DNA of 64,000 bases from Zygnema cylindricum (lineage: Eukaryota > Streptophyta > Zygnematophyceae > Zygnematales > Zygnemataceae). Of the stretch, positions 53,250-63,189 are shown one piece after another. A program made the position numbers and the translations under genes. Within the stretch, counting starts at the first letter, position 1; each line of letters begins with the position of its first letter. The notes below the pieces were generated by a model. That model was not told where the DNA came from and searched no databases. It was given only the letters and a program-made list of their open reading frames with translations. Location of the stretch: NCBI GenBank assembly GCA_037447655.1, contig JBBHKE010002523.1, positions 124,001 through 188,000 on the forward strand, given 5' to 3'.

Positions 53250-55789
53250 AGGATGTTGGAGAAAGCATCGTGTCGGACATAGGGAAGGAGAAGGGGAAGG
53301 AGAAACTCACACCGATGCCTACTGGATCGATTCCGATAGTAGATGTTCAGAAAACCGAGGCTAATGATAGTGAAATCTGGGATTTCAACAATACGGTGGT
53401 GACTCATTTAATTCTCGGGCGTCTCACCCAGGCATTGGCTACACCTCATCTTCATGTTGACAAGGCAAACGAGTTGTGGGAGGCTCTTGTCAACATTTAC
53501 AAGAGTGGTACGATTCAGCAGCAGAAGCTGGCTGATCAGAAGGTACAAGCATATGTATACAAAGGGGGAAAGAGTTTAGATTTTTGTAATGACTTGGTAA
53601 GGTTATTTATGGAGTTGGAGAGTGCAGGGAAAAGGGAGACTGAGAAAGAGAAGGTGAATACTTTGTTGATGAAACACCCAAATGATTATGAAAACATTGT
53701 TAACAAGGTTCAGGACTTGCCAGATCATCGATGGATCTGGAACTCTGTTGTGGGAATGATTTTGGTTCGGGAAAGCACAATTGAGATTCGGAGAGGGGGA
53801 AAGAGTGTTCAAGCATTGGCTACTAGTACTAACTGGGGGGATAAGGATTCCAAGAAACCTTATGGGAATTTTGGTGGAGGAGGAAGAGGAAACCATGACG
53901 GACCTGGACCAAGGGCTCCAAAGGGGCTTTGCCATTTTTGTAAGAAGCCGGGACACTACATGGCGGAGTGCACTAAGTTGATGGAGTTAAGATTGAAGGA
54001 GGAATCGATTGGAAAACCGGGCGAAAGGAAAATGAAGGCATTTGTTGCGACACAAGTCGTGGGAGAGGATTCCGATGATGACGATGGAGAACTTCTCCTC
54101 GACGAGGAGTTGGAGGTGAAAGGTGAGCCAGAGATTCTAATGAGGCAAAACTGTGCTTTTGGTGGAGTGAAAGAAGCTCCTGAAGAAGGATGGATCATTG
54201 ATTCAGGAGCCTCTATGCATATGTGTAGAGAAAAACCATTGTTTACCAAAATGAGAAAGATCCCTACTGTAGAGATAGAGTATGGGGATGGGAGGATAGT
54301 GACCACTAATTCAGTGGGATCAGTAGATTTGAGGGTCCTAGTTGATGGAAAGACATCTATAGTCACTTTCTCTGATGTTCTTTTTATTCCAGAGTTGAAC
54401 AAAAATCTTATCTCTACGTCGGTCTTAGATGATAAGGGCTTTGAGACTAGTACTAACAAAGGAGTCTTCGTTGCTAGCTATGAGAATGAAGTGTACTTCA
54501 CAGCTGAAAAGGGTAGCCGAGGAATGTTTAGGTTGAATTTGAGTAATGGAAAGACGGGAGTTTACTATGCGGGTGTAAGTGATTTGATGATGTGGCATAA
54601 AAGATTGGGACATGTGCATCTAGATAGATTGAAGGAAATGAAGAAAACGGGTGTAGTTGAGGGCATACATTTTGGAGATAATGAGACTTTCGATGATTGT
54701 AGTGGGTGTGCTCAAGGAAAGGCCCATAGATTGCCTTTTCCAAAAGCCGCAACATATAAGGGTGAAAAGGTTTTAGATTTGGTTCACACTGACATATGGG
54801 GACCGGCTAAAGTGCCATCAGTTGGAGGGAAAAGATTTATGCTTACTATCACTGATGATTGGTCTAGATACTCTAGAGTATATTTCTTGAAAAACAAATC
54901 TGAGGCTTCGGCTTACTTTAAAGAATATAAATCATGGAGTGAAACGCTTCATGAGACACCTATAAAGAGAGTGAGAAGTGATAATGGGGGGGAATTCACT
55001 TCTAATGAATTTGAGGATTACTTGAAAGAGGAAGGGGTTCAACACCAAAAGACTGTCCCAAAGAATCCAGAACAAAATGGTGTAGCCGAGAGACTAAATC
55101 GGACATTAAGTGATAGTGCCCGTAGCATGTTGACAGATAAAAAGATAAGGAAAAGCTTTTGGGCAGAAGCCATGAATTGTGCTAACTATCTCAAAAATAG
55201 AGTCCTTACCTCAGCTGTAAAAGGCCAAACACCCTATGAAAGATGGACCGGGAGAAAACCTAACATATCACACTTAAAGGTGTTTGGAAGTCAAGTGTTT
55301 AGTTTAAACACAGAAAAATCTGATTGGAAGTTAGATGCTAAAGGAAAGCCGGGATACTTACTTGGGTATGATGAGAACGTAAAAGGGTATAGAGTTTATG
55401 ATCTCGGAAGAGAAGATATAATTCTAGTGAAACACTTGGTAGTTATGGATGAAGGAAAATCCATAGATCCCTTTAAGTATTCTAAACCGGTCAGAATTAG
55501 AATTGAATCCGAAAGTGAGTTAGATTCAGATTCTACTAACCGAACTCCGGTTCAGCCAGACTTTGCAGAGAGAGAAGAAAAACTGACCAAGAGTGATCCT
55601 CTCTTGGAGTCACAACATCCTGTTCAAACCGAGGAAGAAAACGAAGAAAGACTGGAAATGGACGATGAACGTCCGGAGATGGACTCCACGGATAGGGGAG
55701 AAGGCGAAGTTGTTCGGAGAAACCCAAGATTACCCTCCATTCCAGCATGGGAGTTTGAAGGAGGAAGGAGAAGCAGCAAGAGACTTTAA
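53250..55789 (+). CDS. gag-pol: Element A Gag-Pol: capsid, nucleocapsid, protease, integrase
   Basis: The open frame actually extends back to 53141, but coding similarity to B enters it near 53230. Order: capsid (NDSEIWDFNNTVVTHLIL; ANELWEALVNIYKSGTIQQQ), zinc knuckle CHFCKKPGHYMAEC (53930-53971), protease GWIIDSGASMHMC (Asp-Ser-Gly at 54200), GAG-pre-integrase (MWHKRLGHVHLDRLKEMKK; CSGCAQGKAHRLPFP), integrase (HTDIWGPAKVPS; RVRSDNGGEFTSNEFEDY; NPEQNGVAERLNRTLSD) and the integrase C-terminal part (GYDENVKGYRVYDLGREDII). All three integrase acidic residues are visible. It ends in a stop at 55787-55789 after GGRRSSKRL, in the same frame as the downstream RT. Confidence 0.9.
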
Positions 55790-55798
55790 GAGAGACAA

Positions 55799-57421
55799 GT
55801 GAACAACAAGGTAACTAAGCTGTCACATTTGAGTGAACCTCAGACTTACTCGGATGCGGTTAATAGTCCGGAAAGTAGTAGATGGGTGACAGACATTAAT
55901 GATGAGATGGCTTCCATTATCGAAGCAAACACTTGGGAGTTGGTGGATTGTCCTCCGGATAGAAAGCCAATAGGATGCAAGTGGGTATTTAAGTTGAAGC
56001 TCAATCCAGATAACACTATCGAGCGATACAAGGCCAGATTAGTGGCAAAGGGGTTCACACAGAAGGAGGGAATCGATTATGAGGAGACCTTTGCTCCGGT
56101 TGTTAGATTCCCCTCCGTCCGGATTTTACTTAGTCTCGCGGCAGCGGAAGACATGGAAGTGCACCAGATGGACATCAAAACTGCTTTCTTACACGGAGAA
56201 TTGGAAGAAGAGATTTTCATGAGACAACCGGAAGGATTTGTGGAGAAAGGAGAAGAAAGCAAGGTGTGTAGATTGATAAAGTCCCTTTATGGACTTAAGC
56301 AAGCTCCTCGCCAGTGGAACAAAAAACAGGACGAGTTCTTGACGAATTTGGGATATATCCGGATCAGTTCGGATCATTCGATCTACTTATTTGAGGATGA
56401 GGAAGGTATAATTTTCATTGCCATATATGTTGATGATCTGCTTGTGTTAAGTAAATCAATGGTGAAAATTAATGGATTGAAAAAAGATCTAAAGAGTAGA
56501 TTTGAAATGAAAGATTTGGGGGAGGCAAAGTACATATTGGGAATCCAAATGGAGAGGGATAGAGAAAAGAAGATAATTAGACGAACTCAAAAGGAAGCAA
56601 TTGGGAATATGCTTGAAAAATTTCAAATAGAAAAAGCAAATAGCTGTACAACTCCAATGGACTTAAAGAAGGGAAATGAGAGGAGCTCAGAAGAGGGAGT
56701 CTTGATTTTGGATGATGAGCTAGGACCTGAGGAGAGCAAGTTCATGCAAACTATTCCGTACAGACAGGTTGTCGGTAGTTTGATCTACTTTATGAACTGT
56801 ACTCGTCCTGATATAGCTGCAGCTGTGGGAGTATTAAGTAGGAGTCTGAATGATCCTAGAAAAAAAGATTGGGAAGCGGCCAAAAGGGTCATGCGGTATT
56901 TGGTAGGAACTAGAGATTTGTGGTTGCATCTGGGAGGGGATAATACTGACATCACAACTTGGAGTGATGCCAGTTATGGGGATGCTCCGATGAGGAGGTG
57001 TACTTCTGGGTATGTGTTGTATGTTGGGAATGGAGCTTGCTGTTGGAGCAGTAAGCAACAAAAGGTCATTGCTCAGTCCACCATGGAGGCTGAGTATATG
57101 GCCTCTTGTTCAGCTGTGAAAGAGTTAATGTGGGTGAAGTCTTTGCTTCAAGAATTAGGATACATGAAGAATGGAGTACAAAAGATATTTTGTGACAATC
57201 AAGCTGCGATTGCAATTGCGGCGAACCCTAAACATCATTTTAAAGCAAAACACATGGATATTCGTTTGAGCTTTGTTAGGGAGAAAGTTGAGAATAAAAT
57301 TATTAGTTTGGAATATAGACCAGATGGTGAGATGGTAGCAGATATGATGACTAAACCGGTCCCTTCTCCTAAATTGATATTCTGTAGGGAGAAGTGTGGA
57401 CTGAAGCAAAAGATAGACTAG
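55799..57421 (+). CDS. pol: Element A Pol: reverse transcriptase and RNase H
   Basis: 540 codons open in the same frame as the upstream piece, separated only by the stop at 55787-55789. RT: ANTWELVDCPPDRKPIGCKW, RYKARLVAKGFTQKEGIDYE, HQMDIKTAFLHGELEEEIFM, SLYGLKQAPRQWNKKQDEFL, catalytic YVDD at 56426-56437. RNase H: TTWSDASYGDAPMRRCTSGY, STMEAEYMASCSAVKELMWV, FCDNQAAIAIAANPKHHFKA, ending GLKQKID. All hallmark residues look intact, so this is the best RT of the window. The polypurine tract follows within 13 bp of the stop. Without readthrough of the stop the RT would not be made. Confidence 0.92.
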   Translation: MNNKVTKLSHLSEPQTYSDAVNSPESSRWVTDINDEMASIIEANTWELVDCPPDRKPIGCKWVFKLKLNPDNTIERYKARLVAKGFTQKEGIDYEETFAPVVRFPSVRILLSLAAAEDMEVHQMDIKTAFLHGELEEEIFMRQPEGFVEKGEESKVCRLIKSLYGLKQAPRQWNKKQDEFLTNLGYIRISSDHSIYLFEDEEGIIFIAIYVDDLLVLSKSMVKINGLKKDLKSRFEMKDLGEAKYILGIQMERDREKKIIRRTQKEAIGNMLEKFQIEKANSCTTPMDLKKGNERSSEEGVLILDDELGPEESKFMQTIPYRQVVGSLIYFMNCTRPDIAAAVGVLSRSLNDPRKKDWEAAKRVMRYLVGTRDLWLHLGGDNTDITTWSDASYGDAPMRRCTSGYVLYVGNGACCWSSKQQKVIAQSTMEAEYMASCSAVKELMWVKSLLQELGYMKNGVQKIFCDNQAAIAIAANPKHHFKAKHMDIRLSFVREKVENKIISLEYRPDGEMVADMMTKPVPSPKLIFCREKCGLKQKID

Positions 57422-57434
57422 AAAATAAGGGGAG

Positions 57435-58403
57435 TGTTGAAAAGAGAGGTATTTTGTAGTCTTTCTTGTGGACTTACTGCAGCCCTCATACTTGTCGCAG
57501 TCACTGAGGACCTGCAGACAGCCATGGCTGCCTGCTGCAGCTAAAGGAGACAGGCAGATCTTCCGGTACAGTTTTTCTGCAAAATATAACTGCCACTTGA
57601 AGGACTTGATCCAGTGACCTCTAGATGATAACCGTACGGACTAGCCGAGCGCCTTATCCAGTAAGTCTTGAAGAAATCGATATATGAATATGGCGCGATA
57701 TTTATTTAATGCCATACCGCGCCGGACATTTCATTTAACTAATTACGGGACGATTTATGCATGGAAACATACCGGTCCGCACGAAATCGGGACCGCACGA
57801 AATATACGAATTAACATTTAATTTTCGACGAACGAAATCAAATGTTTAGATCTGATCGAAAGGCTCACACTGGAGCGGGAATGCCGAAATAGCCGTTTGA
57901 CGGTTTGCGGACCAGATGTCGGTGGATGACACGTGGCAATATATGGTTGGGTAGCGGATATCACGGGAGGAGCAACTACGGCTCCGGAACTGACATGCGT
58001 CTGCGGAACGGCCATGCCGTACTATGGCCGTACAAGAAGTACAGCGGTACTTGTACCTTCTTGTACTTTACAGTCTTATGATTGGTCGAAGTACCTTAGT
58101 AGTAGGCTTAGAGAGGTAGCTTAGGACTTAGAATATTTTTAGTTTTCCAGCCTCTCTCCCAGAGTGCACTTGTATTTATAGACCAACTTTGGTCAGCCAT
58201 AACTTAATGCTCAGGTGAGCAAATTCAGTGATTCTTTTTGCTGCGGACTCAGGGGAGTCCAGGCTACACAGGGGTGTAGTTGGTCAGAGATTTTGCGTCC
58301 CAGGGTGGGACTTATTCATTGTCAAAGTCAAAAGTGCATATACTATCCTAGAGGCTTCACATAGCTGGACATTGTGTGTACCAATGGAGGTCACAGAATT
58401 ACA
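57435..58403 (+). repeat. Element A 3' LTR
   Basis: 969 bp, the counterpart of 52075-53044. It contains the tRNA-like module at 57590-57663, TAGGACTTAGAATATTTTTA near 58123 and an ATG at 58385 that would open Gag. Confidence 0.92.
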
Positions 58404-58602
58404 AATACATGGCTGCGAGCGTAGCCTTTAAAGAGCTGCTATGGATTAAGGCATTTCTTCAAGAATTGGGTTTGTAGCCACAGAAATGGCTGCCTGATTG
58501 TCGCACCACATTATTTGTGTCCCGTGTTTTGTAAAACCCAATTCTTAACGAAATGCCTTAATCCATAGCAGCTCTTTCAAGGCTGCGCTCGCAGCCATGT
58601 AT
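58404..58602. repeat. F3 RNase H foldback (hairpin)
   Basis: Arms 58404-58473 and 58534-58602 are inverted copies (about 90% alike) of the RNase H stretch encoding YMAASAALKELLWIKAF, with a 60-bp spacer. Before element A inserted, the left arm ran on through 51940-52069, giving arms of about 200 bp. Confidence 0.85.
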
Positions 58603-61543
58603 TCGGCTTCCATAGTAGATTGAGCCGTGACTTTTTGAAGTTTACTACTCCAACTAGAAGTTCCACTTCCAATTTGAATGAGATACCCAGTTGTAGACTT
58701 CCTACTAGGCACATCACCATAGCTAGCATCACTCCAAGTATTAATGCTAACCTTGTCCCCTCCCAAAGTAAGCCAAAGATTTCTAGTCCCAACAAGATAC
58801 CTTAAAACCCTTTTTGCTGCCTCCCAGTCTATCTTTCGTGGATTTTGCAGACTTCTACTCAATACACCTACACCTGCATCTATATCATGCCTAGTGCAAT
58901 TCATGAAGTAAATCAGACTTCCTACTACTTGTCTGTAAGGTACTTGGGACCTAAATTTTTGCTTTTCTGGACTAGGTTCCTCATCTATTACGACTCCAAA
59001 CTCATGCTCCATTCCTTCAAGTTTTTGCTTATACTCCATAGGAGTTGCACAACCTTTGGCTTCAGCCAAGCCAAATTTTTTCAACATGTTTCCTATCGCT
59101 TCTTTTTGAGTTAGCCTAATTATTTTCTTTTCTCTATCTCTTTCAACTTATATTCCAAGGATATATTTTGCCTCACCCAAATCCTTCATTTCAAATTGTG
59201 AATTAAGAGCCTGTTTTACTCTAGCAATTCCTTCTTTGTTCCTACTTATTAGCAGCAAATCATCATCATACACAGCAATGAATATCACCTCATCAGGATT
59301 ATCACCACACATCACATATACTGAATGATCTGAGCTAATTCTAGTAAATCCTAATCCTGTCAAGAACTCATCTAACTTTCGGTTCCATTGCCTACGGGCC
59401 TGTTTTAGGCCATACAAAGATTTTAAAAGTATGCACACATGATTTTCTTTTCCTGCTTCCTCATAACCCTCAAGTTGCTTCATGTAAATAACCTCATCTA
59501 AATCACCATGCAAAAAGGCAGTTTTGACATCCATTTGGTGGATGTCAAAATCCTCTATGGCAGCTAATGTAAGTAGAATGTGGACAGATGGAAACCTTAC
59601 AACCGGTGAAAAAGTTTCTTCATAATCTATCCCCTCCTTTTGATTATATCCCTTAGCAACCAAGCGAGCCTTATACCTGTCTATGGTATTATCTGGGTTC
59701 AATTTTAATTTAAACACCCATTTACTTCTAATAGCCTTTCTTCCTGGAGGAAGTTCCACCAGATCCCAGGTTTGGGCCTCCATGATGGACTTCATTTCTT
59801 CATTGACTGATTTCCCCCACTGTTCCCTCTCATTACTCGAAAAAGCTTCCGTCAACGTTAGAGGCTCTTCTGTGTGTGCTGATTGAGCAAAGGCTGCATT
59901 TTCTCCCCTGAGTCGTGCACTTCGCCTAACTCCTCTTGGAAATTTTGTCGCTGGTATAGATGGTTGGGTCCTCCTCCTCGATACATGTGATCCTTCTTGT
60001 GATTCAGTTTCGGCTTGAGGTAGAGGAGAGTCTGCAACTCTTTCTGGCACAACACTCGCTGTTTCTGGTGGAGAAGATGATTGCAGGTCACTTTGAGTTG
60101 ATGTAGATGCATTTTCTATATTTTTCTTGAAAAACATAGGATTTTCCTCTAAAAAGATATAATCAATACTTCTATCTTTCTTTTCATCTGTACTCTCACT
60201 AAATACATCCACTCCTTTTCCCTCATCCTTCACTATGATGTTTCTGGCTACCACGACTCTATTTCTCTTAATGTCATATACTTTATAACCCTTGGCATGA
60301 TCATCATACCCTAGAAATATACCTGGTATGCCTTTTGGCTCTAATTTCCATTTTTGTGGATCATTATCTAGCATAAATATCTTACTTCTAAAAACTTTGA
60401 AGTAACTTACATCTGGTTTTTGTCCTGTCCACATTTCGTAAGAAGTTTTATCTTTTACTGCCCTTGTTTCTAGCCTATTTCTCACATAGGCTGCACAATT
60501 CATAGCCTTTCCCCAAAATTTGTAATCTATGTCCATATCAGCCATCATTGTCATAGCACACTCTGATATGGTCCTATTCATCCTCTCTGAAACACCGTTT
60601 TGTTCCGGAGAATAAGGAACGGTTAGCTGACGTGAGATTCCATGCAATTTTAGGAATTCTGTAAATTCATTAGAAATGTACTCCCCTCCATTATCAGATC
60701 TGAATCCTCCTATCTTTCTCTCATGCTGATTTTCACCCAAGCCTTATACTCTTTAAATTTTGAAAAAATTTCATCCTTACTCTTCAAAAAATAAACTGTA
60801 GTAAATCTACTATAATAATCAGTAAAGGTAAGCATAAACTTAGAACCTCCCATAGATGGATACCTAGATGGCCCCCATACATTTGAATAAATTAGTTCTA
60901 GCACCCTGCTACTTCTAGGATCAGTTTGCGAAGGGAAAGGCAACTTATGAATTTTTCCCATTGCACAACCATCACATACATTTGATGCTGGTTTTTGACT
61001 AATTTTTACACCTTCCACCATTTTTTGATTGACCATCTTTTCTAATCTATCATAATTCACATGTCCTAAACGTTAATGCCATAAATCACAATCACTGATT
61101 ACACTTGAGTACATAACATCATTGTCATTATCATTTGCAAGACTCAACCAATATAAATTGTTTCCTCCAACAAATCCCTCTGCAGCTATTTTCCTATTCT
61201 AACTCACTGTTTTCTTTCCATTCTCATATATATTTTTAAAACCTTTCTTTTCAACCATTGACGTAGAAAAAAAGTTTCTTTTAAAAGCTGGGACATGCAA
61301 CACATGTTCCAAGACCCTTTTCACAGGTTTTCCCTCTACATTCAACATAACTAACACTCTCCCCTTTCCTTTCGACTCAACAAACGTATCATCACTAAAA
61401 TAAATTTTGATGGGTGAAATAGATTGAATACTCTCAAATAAATGGGGATTGCGGCGCATGTGAGCAGATGCGCCGGAGTCCATAATCCATTCGTCTTCCT
61501 CCACGCCTTCCGTTGTCGAGACACAAATAATGTGGTGCGACAA
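58473..61543 (-). pseudogene. pol: F3 Pol, inverted: protease to RNase H
   Basis: Minus strand, in order: protease WIMDSGASAHMRRN (about 61460), GAG-pre-integrase (MNYDRLEKMVNQKMVEGV; CDGCAMGKIHKLPFP; 60710-61060), integrase (FRSDNGGEYISNEFTEFL; VPYSPEQNGVSERMNRTIS), a linker rich in Ser and Gln, RT (QTWDLVELPPGRKAIRSKWV; HQMDVKTAFLHGDLDEVIYM; SLYGLKQARRQWN) with YDDD instead of YVDD at 59259-59270, and RNase H (TWSDASYGDVPSRKSTTGYL; 58545-59087) to CDNQAAISVAT at 58473. A 530-codon piece (59148-60740) remains open. No Gag precedes it: at 61520 the sequence switches strand. Confidence 0.88.
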
Positions 61544-61757
61544 TCAGGCAGCCATTTCTGTGGCTACAAACCCAAGTCACCATTTTAAGAGTAAACATAT
61601 GGACATTCGGCTACATCTGGTACGAGAGAAAGTATTTGCAAAAGTCGTTAAACTTTGCTATTTGCCTGATGAGAAAATGGTTGCGGACATGTTGACAAAA
61701 GCCCTTCCATCTCCTAAGTTGGAGTACTGCAGAAAAGCATGTGGTCTAAGTGAGTAA
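61530..61757 (+). pseudogene. pol: F3 RNase H C-terminus, forward
   Basis: MWCDNQAAISVATNPSHHFK through HMDIRLHLVREKVFAKVVKL to GLSE and a stop at 61755-61757. The first 48 bp or so (61520-61567) are the inverse of 58473-58520. A polypurine tract AAGCTTAAGGGGAG and the 3' LTR follow, so this end of the element is in its original order. Confidence 0.85.
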
Positions 61758-61779
61758 GTCTTCTAAAGCTTAAGGGGAG

Positions 61780-62481
61780 TATTGAAAAGTAAGCTTTAGT
61801 AAGCCTTAAGAATTTGAGTATAGGACTTATAATATTTTTGGACCACCAACTATTCAATATTAGCAATAATTAGTGTGGATTTTCTAATATCTTCTTGAAT
61901 AGTTATCTTTGAGTTTATTAGTGTGTACGGCCGCCTATGAATGTAGACGTGATAAGAATCACCCGGATTTTTAGGGTATAGATATTGTTAGTGGACAATT
62001 CTGGTCCAAACACTTAGATTTTGTCAGTAGGGTGTCTGGTGGACCATGTACATACGTTTTGGATGTTTTCTAGATATTTTAGATGTTTTCTAGATCTTTT
62101 TAGATGTTTTCTAGATCTTTTGAGTATTTAGTTCAATTAGGATTGATCAATTCCACACAGAATGTACATTCTACACAAGAATTAAGGAAATGAGAGCACT
62201 GAGTGCAGTTTAAGGTGTTTTATGCTCTATTGTCTCTAATTTGCTTGTAGTACATGTTTGTTTGGTGGAAAGACCTCTTTCGTTTAGAGTTACATATCTT
62301 ACACTATAGATCTAGTCTTTTAGTCATTTCTCTTTGGGTTTGCTTCCGTTAACATGTCTGATAATGGCTCAGCTCCTGTTGCAAGTGCTCCTATTAGCCC
62401 TAGTGCTCCACCTGCTGGTGCAAGTGTGACTCCTAGTGGGAGTGGATCGCAGCCGAGTCTTAATGCCCATGACCTTCAACA
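61780..62481 (+). repeat. F3 3' LTR, complete
   Basis: 702 bp, TATTGAAAAGTAAGC to GACCTTCAACA. The first bases are TA instead of TG in both copies. A row of TTTTCTAGAT-like units lies at 62067-62120. The ATG at 62354 opens MSDNGSAPVASAPISPSAPP, a Ser/Pro/Ala-rich Gag N-terminus of about 43 codons, all LTR-encoded. Confidence 0.88.
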
Positions 62482-63090
62482 GAAAACACTCACAAAACTC
62501 CAAACAAACCTTCTGTTGGAGAATCTTTGTCTTGCTTGAGTGTTTCACTCTATTGCCATCTTGCTTTGGATTTGTTTGTTTAAAGGTCGTAGTTTGGGTG
62601 GTTAGTTGGCACTATCCATTCTTTTGGGCGATCTTGACTTTTGCCATTGAAATTGAGAAGGGTCCAGTCGGTTTTGATATGCGATTATTGAGGTGTGAAG
62701 GAGGATCGTACTTGTCATCAGTGACACCGGAGATATTTGTCTTCTCTTTGTGTTCGTTTGGATTTCCGGGGTATTGTGAGCTTGCTTTTCTATCATTATT
62801 AATTCTATCTTTTATTCCATTTTCTAGGGCAAGGTGATATTGTTAAATATCAAACAGCTGATTCATTTTATTTTCGTTTTTTCTGCGTGGAAGTTTATTT
62901 GGTCCTCTTTGGTAGTCCTTTTTGGCTTTGACGGTAGTCCCGCCGGAACAGACAGCTAGAATCTTTGGTACCAAAACAGTGGGTTTTGAGGACACATTTA
63001 GCCGACTTCTAGTGGATCAGTACAGTACTGAAAAGCACCCTGTGTACTAAGATTAGAGGAGATAGAGCTTTGACTTTGGAATCTCTCTTT
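62482..63090 (+). repeat. Dispersed repeat X, copy 2, second part
   Basis: It continues copy 2 after the F3 insertion: CTCCAAACAAACCTTCTGTT, GTTGGCACTATCCATTC, GAGCTTGCTTTTCTATCAT, GGTGATATTGTTAAATATC, CAGTGGGTTTTGAGG, all present in the reverse complement of 45000-45580. ORFs here are not conserved between copies. Confidence 0.75.
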
Positions 63091-63189
63091 GTGAAAAGGA
63101 GTAAGTATTTCCATTCTATATCGCTTACTCTTTCTAGCTGCCATCATCCGATGGGGGGAGGAGAGGCTCACGTTAGGGGAACCTCCGGT

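Larger units (their letters stand above)
52075..58403 (+). mobile_element. Element A: nearly intact F1 Ty1/copia retrotransposon
   Basis: A 6.3-kb element with LTRs 52075-53044 and 57435-58403, a primer site, gag-pol and polypurine tract (AAAATAAGGGGAG), flanked by the 5-bp duplication AATAC (52070-52074 and 58404-58408). I count about 26 substitutions and one 1-bp indel between the LTRs (about 2.7%). It inserted into RNase H sequence of the F3 element, so it is younger than F3. Coding damage: one frameshift in gag and one stop between integrase and RT. Confidence 0.93.
51669..62481 (+). mobile_element. F3 copia element, internally inverted, hosting element A
   Basis: Bounded by TATTGAAAAG at 51669 and an LTR ending CTTCAACA at 62481, with the 5-bp duplication GAAAA on both sides (51664-51668 and 62482-62486). 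Inside, the left LTR keeps only 170 bp. A 101-bp piece made of the LTR end and the gag start is inverted (51839-51939), then a forward RNase H piece, then about 3 kb of pol lies backwards (58473-61525), then the RNase H end and 3' LTR are forward again. Element A sits inside. The outer duplication shows the whole is one insertion. Confidence 0.85.

Noticed and set aside
51669-62481. Self-integration of F3 cDNA as the cause of its inversion
   Set aside because: Self-integration should place an LTR terminus at a junction; none of the four internal switches is at an LTR end.
62436-62837. 133-codon ORF in repeat X
   Set aside because: It starts in the F3 LTR and is not conserved in the other copy of X.
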